Shown here in pieces: positions 48,362 to 58,086 of a stretch of 64,000 nt of DNA. The position numbers and the translations under genes are program-made. Source of the DNA: Telluribacter humicola (lineage in GTDB: Bacteria; Bacteroidota; Bacteroidia; Cytophagales; Spirosomataceae); the NCBI RefSeq assembly GCF_017355935.1, contig NZ_JAFIQT010000002.1, positions 744,001 to 808,000 of the forward strand. Reading direction: 5' to 3'. The notes beneath the pieces are model-generated. The model saw only the letters and a program-made list of their open reading frames with translations, searched no databases and was not told the DNA's origin. Within the stretch, counting starts at the first letter, position 1. Each line of letters opens with the position of its first letter.

Positions 48362-51300
48362 TTACTGATGGGCTACATCAACAACAATGTCTTTGTACAC
48401 CACATTCTTATCGGCTATTTGCTGAGCCAGGGTAATCCCGCGGCTTTCCAGTGCTACCTTAAAGTCAGTTGGCAGTACCTTCACAAACTGCTTCACCGCC
48501 TCGTCCCAGTTCTGCATGATCTGGAAGGCAACGTTACTGGTAGTGAGCTGGAAGTGCTTCTCAACAAACTCACGCAGAATACCTTTATCTTCGTCGGTGA
48601 GCGTTTCAAGGGTTACCATTTCAAAGTTTACCTTCTCTTTGAAATCACCAGCTTTATCCAGTACATAGGCTACACCTCCTGACATACCCGCGGCAAAGTT
48701 GCGTCCGGTTTCACCCAGGATCACCGCCACACCACCTGTCATGTACTCCAGGCCATGGTCACCTACACCTTCCACTACTACTTTGGCACCTGAGTTACGT
48801 ACGCAGAAGCGCTCGCCGGCCGTACCCCGAACATACGCTTCACCGGAAGTAGCTCCGTAGAAGGCCACGTTACCAATGATAATGTTTTCTTCGGGCTTGA
48901 ACTTCGCGTCGCGATCCGGATATACTACCAGCTCAGCACCGCAAAGACCTTTACCGAAGTAGTCGTTGGCGTCACCTTCCAGTTCCAGACGGAGACCGGT
49001 GGTGTTGAAGGCGCCAAAGCTTTGTCCGGCGGTACCTCTGAACTTGAAGTGGATCGTACCCTTAGACAAACCTGCTCCTCCGAACCGCTTCGACACCTCA
49101 TTAGAGAGCATCGTACCTACGGAGCGGTTGAGGTTGTTGATGGTGAAGTCAGCGTATACTTCTTCAGATCTTTCCAGAGCAGGCTCAGCAGCTCTCATCA
49201 GATCCCAATCCAGTACCGTTTCGATACCGTGATCCTGCTCTTCCTGCTTGAACTGAGCTACCTCGTGTCCGGCTGCTTCTTTGTGCAGCATCGCGTCGAA
49301 GTTCAGGTTCTTATATTTCCAGTGCTTCAGGTCGTTGCGTAGCTCAAGGTACTGTACCTGACCTACCATCTCGTTGACGGTACGGAAGCCAAGCTGAGCC
49401 ATGATCTCACGCAGCTCCTGGGCCATGAACGTAAACATGTTCACCACGTGCTCAGGCTTACCGGTGAAGAGAGCGCGGAGTTCTTTGCGCTGGGTAGCAA
49501 CCCCTACCGGACAGGTATTGAGATGGCACTTACGCATCATGATACACCCGGCAGCGACAAGGGCAGCGGTAGCCACACCCCATTCTTCCGCGCCCAACAG
49601 GGCTGCGATAGCCAGGTCACGACCTGTACGCAGTTGTCCGTCGGCCTGTACAGTTACGCGGCCACGTAGTTTATTCTTAACCAGAGTCTGGTGCGTCTCG
49701 GCCAGACCAAGCTCCCACGGCAGACCCGCATGACGGATTGAGCTGAGAGGTGAAGCTCCGGTACCTCCGTCGTGTCCGGCGATCAGGATATGATCAGCGT
49801 GTGCCTTAGCCACACCCGCCGCGATAGTACCTACTCCGGCTTCGGATACCAGCTTCACACTGATACGAGCCGCGCGGTTAGCGTTCTTAAGATCAAAGAT
49901 CAGCTGGGCCAGGTCCTCAATCGAATAGATATCGTGGTGAGGAGGAGGCGAAATCAAACCTACACCCGGTGTTGAGTGACGGGTACGTCCGATCCAGTCA
50001 TCTACCTTGTGGCCGGGGAGTTGTCCACCTTCACCAGGCTTGGCACCCTGAGCCATCTTAATCTGTAGTTCCTCGGCATTGGTCAGGTAGTGGCTGGTTA
50101 CCCCAAAGCGACCCGATGCTACCTGCTTGATGCGGGAGTTGAGGCTGTCGCCATTCTCCAGCGGTTTGTAACGCAGTTCGTCTTCACCACCTTCACCTGA
50201 GTTAGACTTACCGCCGATGCGGTTCATCGCGATAGCCAGGGTAGTATGGGCTTCCCACGAAATAGATCCGAAGGACATAGCACCCGTAGCAAAACGCTTG
50301 AATATATTTTCGATAGGTTCTACTTCCTCAATGGGGATAGCATTTCCTTTCTTGAAACGAAGCAGACCTCTCAACGTCATGGCCTTCTGGCTCTGATCGT
50401 CGATCAGTTTAGAGAATTTCTTGTATTGATCGTAGCTGTTCGTCTTGGTAGACTGCTGCAGCAGGTGGATTGACTGCGGGTTGAACGTATGTGCTTCACC
50501 ACGCTGCTTCCACTGGTAGAAACCACCTACCTCCAGACGAGGATTCAGTACAGGCTGCTCAGGATAAGCTACTTTATGACGAATCTGTACCTCTTTGGCT
50601 AGTTCGTCCAGTCCCATACCACCAATACGGGAGATGGTACCGGTGAAGTACTTATCAACTACTTCTTTATTCAGACCCAGACACTCAAAAATCTGAGCGC
50701 CCTGGTACGACTGGAAGGTAGAGATACCCATCTTCGAGAATATCTTCAGAAGCTCTTTGTTTACTGCCTTGATATAGTTCTTGTGCAGTTTTTCGTCGGT
50801 AAACTCGCCATCCACCAGATTCTTACGGTTCATGTAAGAAAGGGTTTCAAACGCCATGTACGGACAAACACCTGATGCACCGTAGCCAATCAGCGTAGCG
50901 ATGTGGTGGGTTTCCCAGGCATCGCCGGTTTCTACCAGGATACCTACCTTGCCACGCAGACCTTTACGGATCAGGTGATGGTGTACGGCTGATGTAGCCA
51001 GCAGCGACGGGATAGGAGCGTGGTCAGAGTCAATGGCACGATCCGACAGGATTATGATTTCAAAATCATCTTCGATGGCATCTTCGGCGTAACGACAGAT
51101 ACGCTCCAGCGCTCTCTCCAGACCTTTACCGCCTTCGTCAGCGCGGAAGTAGGTATTGATAGTTTTAGCCTGGAAATGATTTTTATCTACAAAGCGCAGC
51201 TTATCAAATTCCTGAACGGTCAGTACGGGCTGAGCAAGTTCGATTTGACGGCAGTGCTTAGGTGATTCATTTAGAATATTCTCGGTAGCTCCCACAAACG

Positions 51301-52936
51301 AGATCAAGGACATGATTGAGCGCTCACGAATAGAGTCGATGGGAGGGTTGGTTACCTGCGCAAACAGCTGCTTGAAGTAGTTGGACAGGTGCTGGCTCTG
51401 GTCAGAAAGCACGGCCAGAGGTACGTCAGTACCCATAGAACCTATGGCTTCGGCACCCGACTGGGCCATCGGCGCCAGGATCATACGAATGTCTTCCGAA
51501 GTAAATCCAAACGCCATCTGACGCTTCAGCAGGGCATGATCGTCGTACTGGCGGTACATCCGGATAGGCTGCTCCAGGTCGTCTACACGCAGTTTGTATT
51601 CGTCAAGCCACTCCTGGTAAGGCTGGCGTGAGCAGATATCTGCTTTGAGTTCTTCGTCAGGAATAATACGGCCCTGCTCCATATCCACCACGAACATACG
51701 TCCGGGCTGCAGGCGGCCTTTCATTACGACTTTGGCCTGGTCTACTTCGAGTACACCGGCTTCAGAAGCCATAATGACAGTATCATCATCCAGTACCCAA
51801 TAACGGGAAGGACGCAGACCATTACGGTCCAGGGTAGCACCTACGATCTTACCATCAGTAAATGAGATAGAAGCAGGACCATCCCATGGTTCCATGATAG
51901 CAGCGTGGTACTCATAGAATGCCTTACGTACAGGATCCATCTGCTCGTTGCCATCCCAGGCTTCGGGGATCAGCATCATCATTACGTGCGGCAGTGAACG
52001 TCCGGTCAGGTACAGAAGCTCAATGGCGTTGTCGAGGTTGGCCGAGTCAGACTGCTTGGTATCACAAATCGGAAGGATCATGTCCATTTCCTCCTTCGTG
52101 AAGTACTCCGAGCTGAATGACTTCTCTCCGGCGCGAATCCAGTTGACGTTTCCTTTTACAGTATTGATCTCTCCGTTGTGGGCGATATACCGGAAAGGCT
52201 GAGCCAGCTTCCACGATGGGAATGTATTGGTAGAGAAGCGGGAGTGTACTACGGCAAATGCCGACACCACCGATTCGTTCTCCAGATCAGGGAAGTAATA
52301 TTTAAGCTGAGCGGTTGTAAGTTGACCTTTGTAGGAAATAGTACGGCTGGAAAGCGACGAAAAGTAAAAGTATTCTTTCGCTCCTTTTACCGTGTCATTA
52401 ATCAGACGGGTAGCTACCTGACGCAGTACGAACAGCTTTCTTTCAAAGCCCATGTCGTCGAGCAGATCAGGACGCTTCACAAACAGTTGTTCTACGTGAG
52501 GCTCTACGGATAGAGAACCTTCACCCAGTGTTTCGTTCAGAGTAGGTACCTTGCGGTAGCCCAGCAGGGTTAGTCCCAGCTTCTTGATCTTGCGGTTAAG
52601 TATGTCGCGGCACTCTTCGCGTACCTTCTCATCCATTGGGAAGAAGATCATCCCAACGCCATACTCATCAGCCGCAGGTAGCTGAAAACCTAGTCGCGTA
52701 CACTCCTCCACAAAGTACTCGTGGGGGATTTGGATTAATATACCTGCCCCGTCACCAGTATTGGGATCACAGCCACAAGCACCACGGTGGTCCATGCGTT
52801 CCAGCATATGGATCGCATCGGCAACAATCTGGTGTGACTTGCGACCTTTCATATTGGCACGGAAGCCGATTCCGCACGCGTCGTGCTCAAATTCTGACCG
52901 ATAGAGGCCTGGTTGGTCTACTACTACTTCTGACAT
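48362..52936 (-). CDS. gltB: Glutamate synthase large subunit
   Basis: A 1524-residue subunit that makes two glutamates from glutamine and 2-oxoglutarate. A 20-residue propeptide precedes the nucleophile C21 in H-D-A-C-G-I-G-F. Class II glutamine amidotransferase domain (about 21-430), central domain, FMN-binding domain (about 800-1200) with the [3Fe-4S] cysteines C-I-M-M-R-K-C-H-L-N-T-C-P, and the C-terminal right-handed beta-helix (about 1260-1490, G-x-x-x-G repeats). Full length. First gene of the gltB-gltD operon. Confidence 0.98.
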   Translation of the reverse strand: MSEVVVDQPGLYRSEFEHDACGIGFRANMKGRKSHQIVADAIHMLERMDHRGACGCDPNTGDGAGILIQIPHEYFVEECTRLGFQLPAADEYGVGMIFFPMDEKVREECRDILNRKIKKLGLTLLGYRKVPTLNETLGEGSLSVEPHVEQLFVKRPDLLDDMGFERKLFVLRQVATRLINDTVKGAKEYFYFSSLSSRTISYKGQLTTAQLKYYFPDLENESVVSAFAVVHSRFSTNTFPSWKLAQPFRYIAHNGEINTVKGNVNWIRAGEKSFSSEYFTKEEMDMILPICDTKQSDSANLDNAIELLYLTGRSLPHVMMMLIPEAWDGNEQMDPVRKAFYEYHAAIMEPWDGPASISFTDGKIVGATLDRNGLRPSRYWVLDDDTVIMASEAGVLEVDQAKVVMKGRLQPGRMFVVDMEQGRIIPDEELKADICSRQPYQEWLDEYKLRVDDLEQPIRMYRQYDDHALLKRQMAFGFTSEDIRMILAPMAQSGAEAIGSMGTDVPLAVLSDQSQHLSNYFKQLFAQVTNPPIDSIRERSIMSLISFVGATENILNESPKHCRQIELAQPVLTVQEFDKLRFVDKNHFQAKTINTYFRADEGGKGLERALERICRYAEDAIEDDFEIIILSDRAIDSDHAPIPSLLATSAVHHHLIRKGLRGKVGILVETGDAWETHHIATLIGYGASGVCPYMAFETLSYMNRKNLVDGEFTDEKLHKNYIKAVNKELLKIFSKMGISTFQSYQGAQIFECLGLNKEVVDKYFTGTISRIGGMGLDELAKEVQIRHKVAYPEQPVLNPRLEVGGFYQWKQRGEAHTFNPQSIHLLQQSTKTNSYDQYKKFSKLIDDQSQKAMTLRGLLRFKKGNAIPIEEVEPIENIFKRFATGAMSFGSISWEAHTTLAIAMNRIGGKSNSGEGGEDELRYKPLENGDSLNSRIKQVASGRFGVTSHYLTNAEELQIKMAQGAKPGEGGQLPGHKVDDWIGRTRHSTPGVGLISPPPHHDIYSIEDLAQLIFDLKNANRAARISVKLVSEAGVGTIAAGVAKAHADHILIAGHDGGTGASPLSSIRHAGLPWELGLAETHQTLVKNKLRGRVTVQADGQLRTGRDLAIAALLGAEEWGVATAALVAAGCIMMRKCHLNTCPVGVATQRKELRALFTGKPEHVVNMFTFMAQELREIMAQLGFRTVNEMVGQVQYLELRNDLKHWKYKNLNFDAMLHKEAAGHEVAQFKQEEQDHGIETVLDWDLMRAAEPALERSEEVYADFTINNLNRSVGTMLSNEVSKRFGGAGLSKGTIHFKFRGTAGQSFGAFNTTGLRLELEGDANDYFGKGLCGAELVVYPDRDAKFKPEENIIIGNVAFYGATSGEAYVRGTAGERFCVRNSGAKVVVEGVGDHGLEYMTGGVAVILGETGRNFAAGMSGGVAYVLDKAGDFKEKVNFEMVTLETLTDEDKGILREFVEKHFQLTTSNVAFQIMQNWDEAVKQFVKVLPTDFKVALESRGITLAQQIADKNVVYKDIVVDVAHQ

Positions 52937-53253
52937 TCCTGTAATGTTATTGGTATATTACTTACAAATGTTCTAATTGAAAAAATCATAAATCAGTTCA
53001 CCTGAAAAGCGAAAATCAATATAAGGTGAAACTGATAACGAGGATGCGGATGAGGTAAACTGATGCAAGATAATAATAAAAAATATTTGGCTAAATAGGC
53101 CAAACACGAAATATTATAGATATAGTTAAAAGTTGCTAGTTAATTTATACTATATATCGAAATATTGATAAAGTATTAACTAGTAACTTTATTTGATAGC
53201 AATTCCATAATCAGAAATGCTTTCTGAAGCCCAAAAAAGTGATGAAAAGTTGA
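52937..53253. other. Long upstream region of gltB with an AT-rich inverted repeat
   Basis: A 317-bp gap between the gltB start and the rnz stop. The only clear structure is a long inverted repeat (53129-53190, separate entry). Contains the gltB promoter, which I could not resolve to a TAnnTTTG box. Confidence 0.5.
53129..53190. repeat. Long AT-rich inverted repeat upstream of gltB
   Basis: Left arm AAAGTTGCTAGTTAA followed by TTTATACT (53129-53151) pairs with right arm AGTATTAACTAGTAACTTT (53172-53190) with one mismatch and a short bulge. The loop itself contains TATC/GATA. It lies downstream of rnz and about 200 nt upstream of gltB, so it could be the rnz-side boundary or a regulatory cruciform. 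Confidence 0.55.
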
Positions 53254-54174
53254 CTATTGGGCAGCGATTTCGAAGGTAACTCCTTCGGCAGCCATGAAGG
53301 TATTGGGGAATACGGAGCGTGCTTCCAGTAGTGAGGCATCACTATCGAGGTAGCGGGAGGAGAGGTGTCCGATCAGTAACTTACCGATGTTGGACTGCTC
53401 CGCTATGCGTGCAGCCTGTGCGGCCGTAGAATGAAAGGTTTTGTTAGCGCGTTCGGTCAGATCATCCAGAAAGGTAGCTTCGTGATACAGCAGATCTACA
53501 TCCTGTAAGTAAGGGACCAGGTCGGGCAGGTAAGCCGTATCCGAGCAGTAGGCGTAGGAGCGGGGCTTGGGGGGAGCAAGGGTATACTCTTCGTAGGTGT
53601 ATAGCAGCTTACCTTCCTTGTCGTATACATCCTGCCCTTCCTTGAGTAGGCGCATATGCTCATAGGTCATGTCCAGGGTGATCTTCTCCTTAATGATCCG
53701 ACGAGCCCGGCTTTTCTCACGAAACACAAAACCCGTGCAGGGCACCCGGTGCCGGAGTGTTAAAGTATGTATGGTTAGGGTAGGTGTAGACCAGATGGGC
53801 CCGGGATTGTCAGCATCCAGATCGTGGTAGTGAAGGGGATAGCTGAGGCGGGTACTGGAGTGCCGGAATACCTCGGTAAGGATATCTCCCAGGCCTTTGG
53901 GGCCGAACAGGTACAACTCCTCGGTACGCTTGCCCAGACTCAGGGTATTGAGCAGCCCGAAGAGGCCGAAGTAGTGGTCACCGTGGAGATGCGATATAAA
54001 AATAGCCCGCAGGCGGCTGGGGCGAAACTTTTGTTCAAGCAGACGGTATTGGGTACCTTCTCCGCAGTCAATCAGGAAGCACTCGTGCCCAGCCGTTAAT
54101 AACTGCGAAGAAAAATGACGCCCCGGCTGGGGTAAAGCCGAGCCGGAGCCTAATATGGTAACCTGAAATGTCAA
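53254..54174 (-). CDS. rnz: Ribonuclease Z
   Basis: A 306-residue metallo-beta-lactamase-fold tRNA 3' processing endonuclease. Zinc motif S-H-L-H-G-D-H-Y-F-G near 60-70; later ligands in Y-C-S-D-T-A-Y (about 215), H-E-A-T-F and the final G-H-L-S-S-R-Y. The exosite arm is short, as in bacterial short RNase Z. The only in-frame start that fits is TTG at 54174 (M-T-F-Q-V-T-I-L-G-S-G), with no upstream ATG. Confidence 0.94.
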   Translation of the reverse strand: MTFQVTILGSGSALPQPGRHFSSQLLTAGHECFLIDCGEGTQYRLLEQKFRPSRLRAIFISHLHGDHYFGLFGLLNTLSLGKRTEELYLFGPKGLGDILTEVFRHSSTRLSYPLHYHDLDADNPGPIWSTPTLTIHTLTLRHRVPCTGFVFREKSRARRIIKEKITLDMTYEHMRLLKEGQDVYDKEGKLLYTYEEYTLAPPKPRSYAYCSDTAYLPDLVPYLQDVDLLYHEATFLDDLTERANKTFHSTAAQAARIAEQSNIGKLLIGHLSSRYLDSDASLLEARSVFPNTFMAAEGVTFEIAAQ

Positions 54175-54285
54175 TGCTGTGCAGCTGGTTTGTAATTATA
54201 TCTTCTAAGAAAATTGAAGTTCGACGATCCAGTGGGTTGACTTACGTGCTATGGCAGAGATGAGTTATGGCTTTCTGCTAGATTC

Positions 54286-54708
54286 TTACGGCTCTTTGCT
54301 TTCGCTTACTCCACCGTAGTCGTCTTCGTCATAGTCGTCATCGCCTGAGCCGAATTCATTTTCAAGATCATTCATGAATACAGCATCTACCGCTTCTTCG
54401 AGGGTAGGCATTATAGTCAGGTCCGGGATCTTGGAGTCTTCCAGCAGATCTATAAAATCATCATCCTTGGTTACTACTACTAAAAGGCCCAGGTCGTTGA
54501 TACACAAACGATTGACTTTTCTAAGTACACCGGCACCTGTGGTGTCAATAGATTTGGTTTCGTTCATGTTAACGATCAGGTTATGATAACCTTCCCGGAA
54601 TAATTTACGAGCCAACTCCTCAAAAGAAGTGGGTATCTCATCCGCGAAAGAATTTTCTTTCAGATCGATTAGTGCGTATTGCTCGCTTCGTTCCAGTTTG
54701 TAGTTCAT
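54286..54708 (-). CDS. STAS domain protein (anti-sigma factor antagonist-like)
   Basis: A 140-residue protein with a STAS fold (about 5-105) and an acidic C-terminal tail ([16 protein letters not shown]). In the phosphoacceptor loop, the usual D-S-x-G is D-T-T-G, so a Thr replaces the classic Ser. No anti-sigma kinase gene is adjacent. Role unknown. Confidence 0.85.
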   Translation of the reverse strand: MNYKLERSEQYALIDLKENSFADEIPTSFEELARKLFREGYHNLIVNMNETKSIDTTGAGVLRKVNRLCINDLGLLVVVTKDDDFIDLLEDSKIPDLTIMPTLEEAVDAVFMNDLENEFGSGDDDYDEDDYGGVSESKEP

Positions 54709-54774
54709 CCGTTAGTAGAGTTGATTGTTTTCGTGGATCTATTTCTTTAAGAATCCGGTTCAAAAGTGTTTGTA

Positions 54775-55716
54775 TCAATGCGAATTTAATGAACGAAGAA
54801 TATTTTCTTCGATTCGTTGCAAAATATCTCCACTTTCCGTTCTTACAAAAGCAGTACCCGTTACCTTCTCAAACAGCTCTATGTAGCGCTCGGTAATGGT
54901 GTTGATCCAGGCGTCGTCCATAGCAGGTACCTGCTGACCCTCTTTGCCTTGAAAGCCATTTTCGATGAGCCATTCCCTGACAAATTCTTTCGAAAGCTGT
55001 CTTTGGGGAGCTCCTTTTGCCTGATTTTCTTCGTAGGTATCTTTATAAAAATATCTTGAAGAATCAGGTGTATGTATTTCATCAATCAAATAAATCATGC
55101 CATTCAGTTTTCCAAACTCGTACTTAGTATCTACCAGGATTAATCCCTGCTCAGCCGCCATCTGTGTACCCCGTTCAAACAGCGCCAGGGCGAATCGTTC
55201 CAGTTGTTCGTAGTCTTGAGCTTCCACAATGCCCTGGGCCAGTATTTCTTCCCGTGAGATATCTTCATCGTGTCCCTCGTGGGCTTTGGTCGTTGGTGTA
55301 ATGATCGGAGTAGGCAGTTTATCATTTTCCTTCAAGCCTTCGGGTAGGTCTACACCACACAGGGTACGCTTGCCGGCCCGGTACTCACGCCAGGCGTGGC
55401 CCGCCAGGTAGCCGCGAACGACCATTTCTACCGCAAAAGGCTCGCAACGCAGTCCAACACCAACATTAGGATCAGGAGTATCCTGCAGCCAGTTGGGAAG
55501 TATATCACTAGTGGACCGCAGAAAGTGCGCTGCAATCTGATTAAGGACCTGCCCTTTGTAGGGGATAGGGCGTGGTAGTATCACGTCAAAAGCTGATATC
55601 CGATCCGTAGCCACCATTATCAGCCGGTCTTCGAAGGCGTATACGTCACGTACTTTACCGCGGTAAAAGCCTGTCTGACCGGGAAATTGAAAATTTGTTT
55701 CTTTTAGGGCGTTCAT
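54775..55716 (-). CDS. purC: SAICAR synthase
   Basis: A 313-residue phosphoribosylaminoimidazole-succinocarboxamide synthase of purine synthesis, fungal/Bacteroidota long type. Motifs: Y-R-G-K-V-R-D-V-Y near the start, [18 protein letters not shown], the K/E[12 protein letters not shown] loop, D-T-K-Y-E-F-G and [12 protein letters not shown]. Full length. Confidence 0.97.
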   Translation of the reverse strand: MNALKETNFQFPGQTGFYRGKVRDVYAFEDRLIMVATDRISAFDVILPRPIPYKGQVLNQIAAHFLRSTSDILPNWLQDTPDPNVGVGLRCEPFAVEMVVRGYLAGHAWREYRAGKRTLCGVDLPEGLKENDKLPTPIITPTTKAHEGHDEDISREEILAQGIVEAQDYEQLERFALALFERGTQMAAEQGLILVDTKYEFGKLNGMIYLIDEIHTPDSSRYFYKDTYEENQAKGAPQRQLSKEFVREWLIENGFQGKEGQQVPAMDDAWINTITERYIELFEKVTGTAFVRTESGDILQRIEENILRSLNSH

Positions 55717-55749
55717 ACAAGTTGATATGAGTAATTATAAATAATGGAG

Positions 55750-56460
55750 CTACCATTCTACATCCTCGCTTTTATCGGACTCTTTACGGTATTGGCGGCG
55801 CCGTAGCTGGTAGATATACTGCATTTCGTTGGTTTTCATTGCATCCAGGATACTTCGGGCCTGCTCTTCGGACATCCGGAGCCGGCGCAGCTGTTGCAGG
55901 AGCTGTTCACGCTGTTCGGCCAGCTCGGGTGACTGCCCTTCCTGCTGTGGAGGTGGGGCAGGGGCTTCCTTCGTCTCTTCCCGGGGCGGAGGTGTCGTTT
56001 CCTGCTGAGATTTGGGAGGAGGAGTACTCCCTGAATAGATTTTCTTGAGTATCTCGTAATTATAGCGGGCCGACAGATTTTCCTGATCCTGTCGTAGCGC
56101 CGTTACGAGCCGGTCCAGTGCCTGGGCTGTATCCTTTCGGGTTGCCGCTATCAGCGCTATCTGGACATTGGCCTTAGAGGCTACCTGGCGGTCCTGGACG
56201 TGGTCCAGAAGCTGGTAGTGGTGCAGGGCTTCCTGTAACCTGCCAGCCTGGTAGTAGGAGTGAGCCAGGTTAAGGCGGGCCGCAGGCTCCGAGAAAAACG
56301 AACCGTAGGTAATGCGGTAGTAGTGATTCGCCGCCTGACCATATTGCTTGTCCTGATAGGCTTGTTCGGCCTGAGTCTTGATACGATTGAACCGGCTGAT
56401 CGCTTCATACGAGCGATTGTCCCAGATCCAGAGTAACAAGTAAAGCAGGAAGGCAGTCAT
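55750..56460 (-). CDS. TPR protein of the Bat type
   Basis: A 236-residue protein with one N-terminal membrane segment (F-L-L-Y-L-L-L-W-I-W) and three or so tetratricopeptide units (about 40-150: A-Y-Q-D-K-Q-Y-G-Q-A-A, L-A-H-S-Y-Y-Q-A-G-R-L-Q-E-A). Then a Pro/Gln/Glu-rich linker and a charged C-terminus. Next to the VWA gene on the same strand (42 nt apart), the pair resembles the BatC/BatE and BatA/BatB genes of Bacteroidota aerotolerance operons. Confidence 0.85.
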   Translation of the reverse strand: MTAFLLYLLLWIWDNRSYEAISRFNRIKTQAEQAYQDKQYGQAANHYYRITYGSFFSEPAARLNLAHSYYQAGRLQEALHHYQLLDHVQDRQVASKANVQIALIAATRKDTAQALDRLVTALRQDQENLSARYNYEILKKIYSGSTPPPKSQQETTPPPREETKEAPAPPPQQEGQSPELAEQREQLLQQLRRLRMSEEQARSILDAMKTNEMQYIYQLRRRQYRKESDKSEDVEW

Positions 56461-56502
56461 AGGCGTTGGCCGAAATCAGAGGGTAAAATTAGTAATTGAA
56501 TC

Positions 56503-57465
56503 TTAAAGTCGGAATGTTCGGACGGTAACCAGTACATCTAAGACTAATAAAAAGAGCGCTACCCCCAGAAAATAGTAGTACTTATTGGAGGTGACGGTCA
56601 CGGTACGGCTGTCGATGAGCCTGCCGGACGCGGCATTAATATCGGCGATCAAGCGAGGCATATCATTCGTTTCATTATTGACCTCATAGTAGCTGCCGTT
56701 GGTTTGTTCGGCGAGCCTTTGCAGCGTAGCGGGGTCCAGCTTCGTAACGACTACCTCATTATCCTTCGTGCGCAGTACCTTTCCGTTGTCGGGAATAGAG
56801 CTGCCATTGCGGGTTCCGACTCCTACAATAAATACACGCAGGCCAAACCGGCGGATATTGTTAAAGAGGTTGGCGCTGCAGTTGCCTGAATTTTCGCCGT
56901 CTGTTAATAGCACGATCATCTTGGCGTGGTTGGCCGCCGTAGGATCGTTGAGCATCTTCTGGTAGGCCAGCTCCAGGGCACTACACAGGTTGGTACCTGA
57001 GCGGGGAAGAAGGTCCGTCCGGAGCGACTGCACAAATAACTCCAGGGCGGGCTGGTCAAACGTAAGCGGTGCCTGGACGAAGGCATCGTTTGAAAATACG
57101 ATCAATCCGAAGCGGTTGTTGCCAGCATTGCTAAGGAGCCGCGCTGTTTCGTATTTTATTCTTTCCAGACGGGTAGGTACTACATCAGTCGCATCCATAG
57201 ATCTCGACAGATCCGTCAATAGATATATGTCTTTTCCCTCGGCCTGTACTTCACGCCCTGCCTCCCCGAAAGACGGCCCCAGTAGAGCCACCACCAGCAG
57301 CGCAAAGGCGATAGACCGCAGGAAAAATTTAAGGAAGAGGGTCCGGGTAGTGGTATTAAGTAGTCGGGTGATCCGGATCATCCGGATGAAGTAGGTAACA
57401 TAGGCAAGCAAAAACAGAAAAATGAAGATATATTCAGTCGCCCCGAGCGGGTAATTCCAGTTCAT
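56503..57465 (-). CDS. VWA domain membrane protein (BatA-like)
   Basis: A 320-residue membrane protein, ATG at 57465 preferred over the TTG one codon upstream. Two N-terminal helices (about 8-25 and 45-65), then a von Willebrand A domain (about 80-290) with an intact MIDAS D-L-S-R-S-M-D (D-x-S-x-S), T in S-G-T-N-L and D in L-L-T-D-G-E-N-S. A last helix ends near residue 315. Followed by the TPR gene. MoxR and DUF58 partners are not in the window. Confidence 0.9.
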   Translation of the reverse strand: MNWNYPLGATEYIFIFLFLLAYVTYFIRMIRITRLLNTTTRTLFLKFFLRSIAFALLVVALLGPSFGEAGREVQAEGKDIYLLTDLSRSMDATDVVPTRLERIKYETARLLSNAGNNRFGLIVFSNDAFVQAPLTFDQPALELFVQSLRTDLLPRSGTNLCSALELAYQKMLNDPTAANHAKMIVLLTDGENSGNCSANLFNNIRRFGLRVFIVGVGTRNGSSIPDNGKVLRTKDNEVVVTKLDPATLQRLAEQTNGSYYEVNNETNDMPRLIADINAASGRLIDSRTVTVTSNKYYYFLGVALFLLVLDVLVTVRTFRL

Positions 57466-57541
57466 CAAAAAAAAGTTTATCAGTAAAGTGCCTCAAAAAT
57501 AGGGAATAGCGATTTCTGTTGAAGTTTTTTTTAGAGCAATG

Positions 57542-57574
57542 TTTGTTTTAATGAGAATTAACCCTCTATATTTG
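57542..57574 (+). promoter_or_regulatory. Bacteroidota-type promoter of tRNA-Ser
   Basis: TTTG at 57542-57545, 21-nt spacer, and a perfect TAnnTTTG (TATATTTG) at 57567-57574; the tRNA begins 14 nt later. Confidence 0.75.
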
Positions 57575-57587
57575 TGGCACGAAAGGA

Positions 57588-57674
57588 GGAGAGATGGGTG
57601 AGTGGCTGAAACCAGCAGTTTGCTAAACTGCCGTACTCGTAAGGGTACCGCGGGTTCGAATCCCGCTCTCTCCG
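57588..57674 (+). tRNA. tRNA-Ser (GCU)
   Basis: Acceptor GGAGAGA (57588-57594) pairs with TCTCTCC (57667-57673), discriminator G. Anticodon stem GCAGT/ACTGC with loop TTGCTAA gives anticodon GCT. A long variable arm as expected for serine. No encoded CCA. Confidence 0.97.
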
Positions 57675-57676
57675 CT

Positions 57677-57707
57677 GATAAACGTGCATGACCCGCAAGC
57701 GTTTATC
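57677..57707 (+). repeat. Hairpin after tRNA-Ser
   Basis: GATAAACG (57677-57684) pairs with CGTTTATC (57700-57707); no T run, so probably a processing or weak terminator structure. Confidence 0.5.
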
Positions 57708-57745
57708 CCGGGAAGTTGAAAATCCTGGTTCGGTTATACAAGTCT

Positions 57746-57820
<75 letters not shown>

Positions 57821-57828
57821 ACAAAAAG

Positions 57829-57863
57829 AAAATCCTGTAAGAGCAATCTTGCAGGATTTTTTG
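57829..57863 (+). terminator. Terminator after tRNA-Pro
   Basis: AAATCCTG and CAGGATTT arms followed by a T run. A decayed copy of this stretch follows the pseudo-tRNA at 58011-58042. Confidence 0.85.
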
Positions 57864-57902
57864 CTTTATACACTTTACCAAACAAGGGCTGGTATTGACT
57901 AG

Positions 57903-58002
57903 GTATCCCATCTGGACTGGGACCAGAGGATCGCAGACGGTCGGCTGGAGGGCCACCATGGCATCGACGCCTCCCGCTGTCGTTCGAACCCTGTCTCCCG
58001 AT
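57903..58002 (+). pseudogene. Decayed tRNA-Pro copy with an inserted segment
   Basis: TCTGG-ACTGGGA-CCAGA (57911-57927 region) duplicates the tRNA-Pro anticodon arm and GTTCGAA-CCCTGTCTCCCGA its 3' end, but about 45 nt (near 57936-57982) interrupt the variable/T-arm junction and the 5' half has decayed. The following bases repeat the tRNA-Pro terminator context. Confidence 0.8.
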
Positions 58003-58010
58003 ACAAAAAG

Positions 58011-58042
58011 AAAACCTGTAAGAGCAACCATACAGGTTTTTG
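58011..58042 (+). terminator. Copy of the tRNA-Pro terminator
   Basis: AAAACCTGTA/TACAGGTTTT stem (58011-58020 and 58031-58040) then TTGC. It matches the terminator after the intact tRNA-Pro in sequence and context, marking the duplication. Confidence 0.75.
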
Positions 58043-58086
58043 CTTTACAGAGCTGTCTTTACAAGAATCTGTAATATCTCTATATT

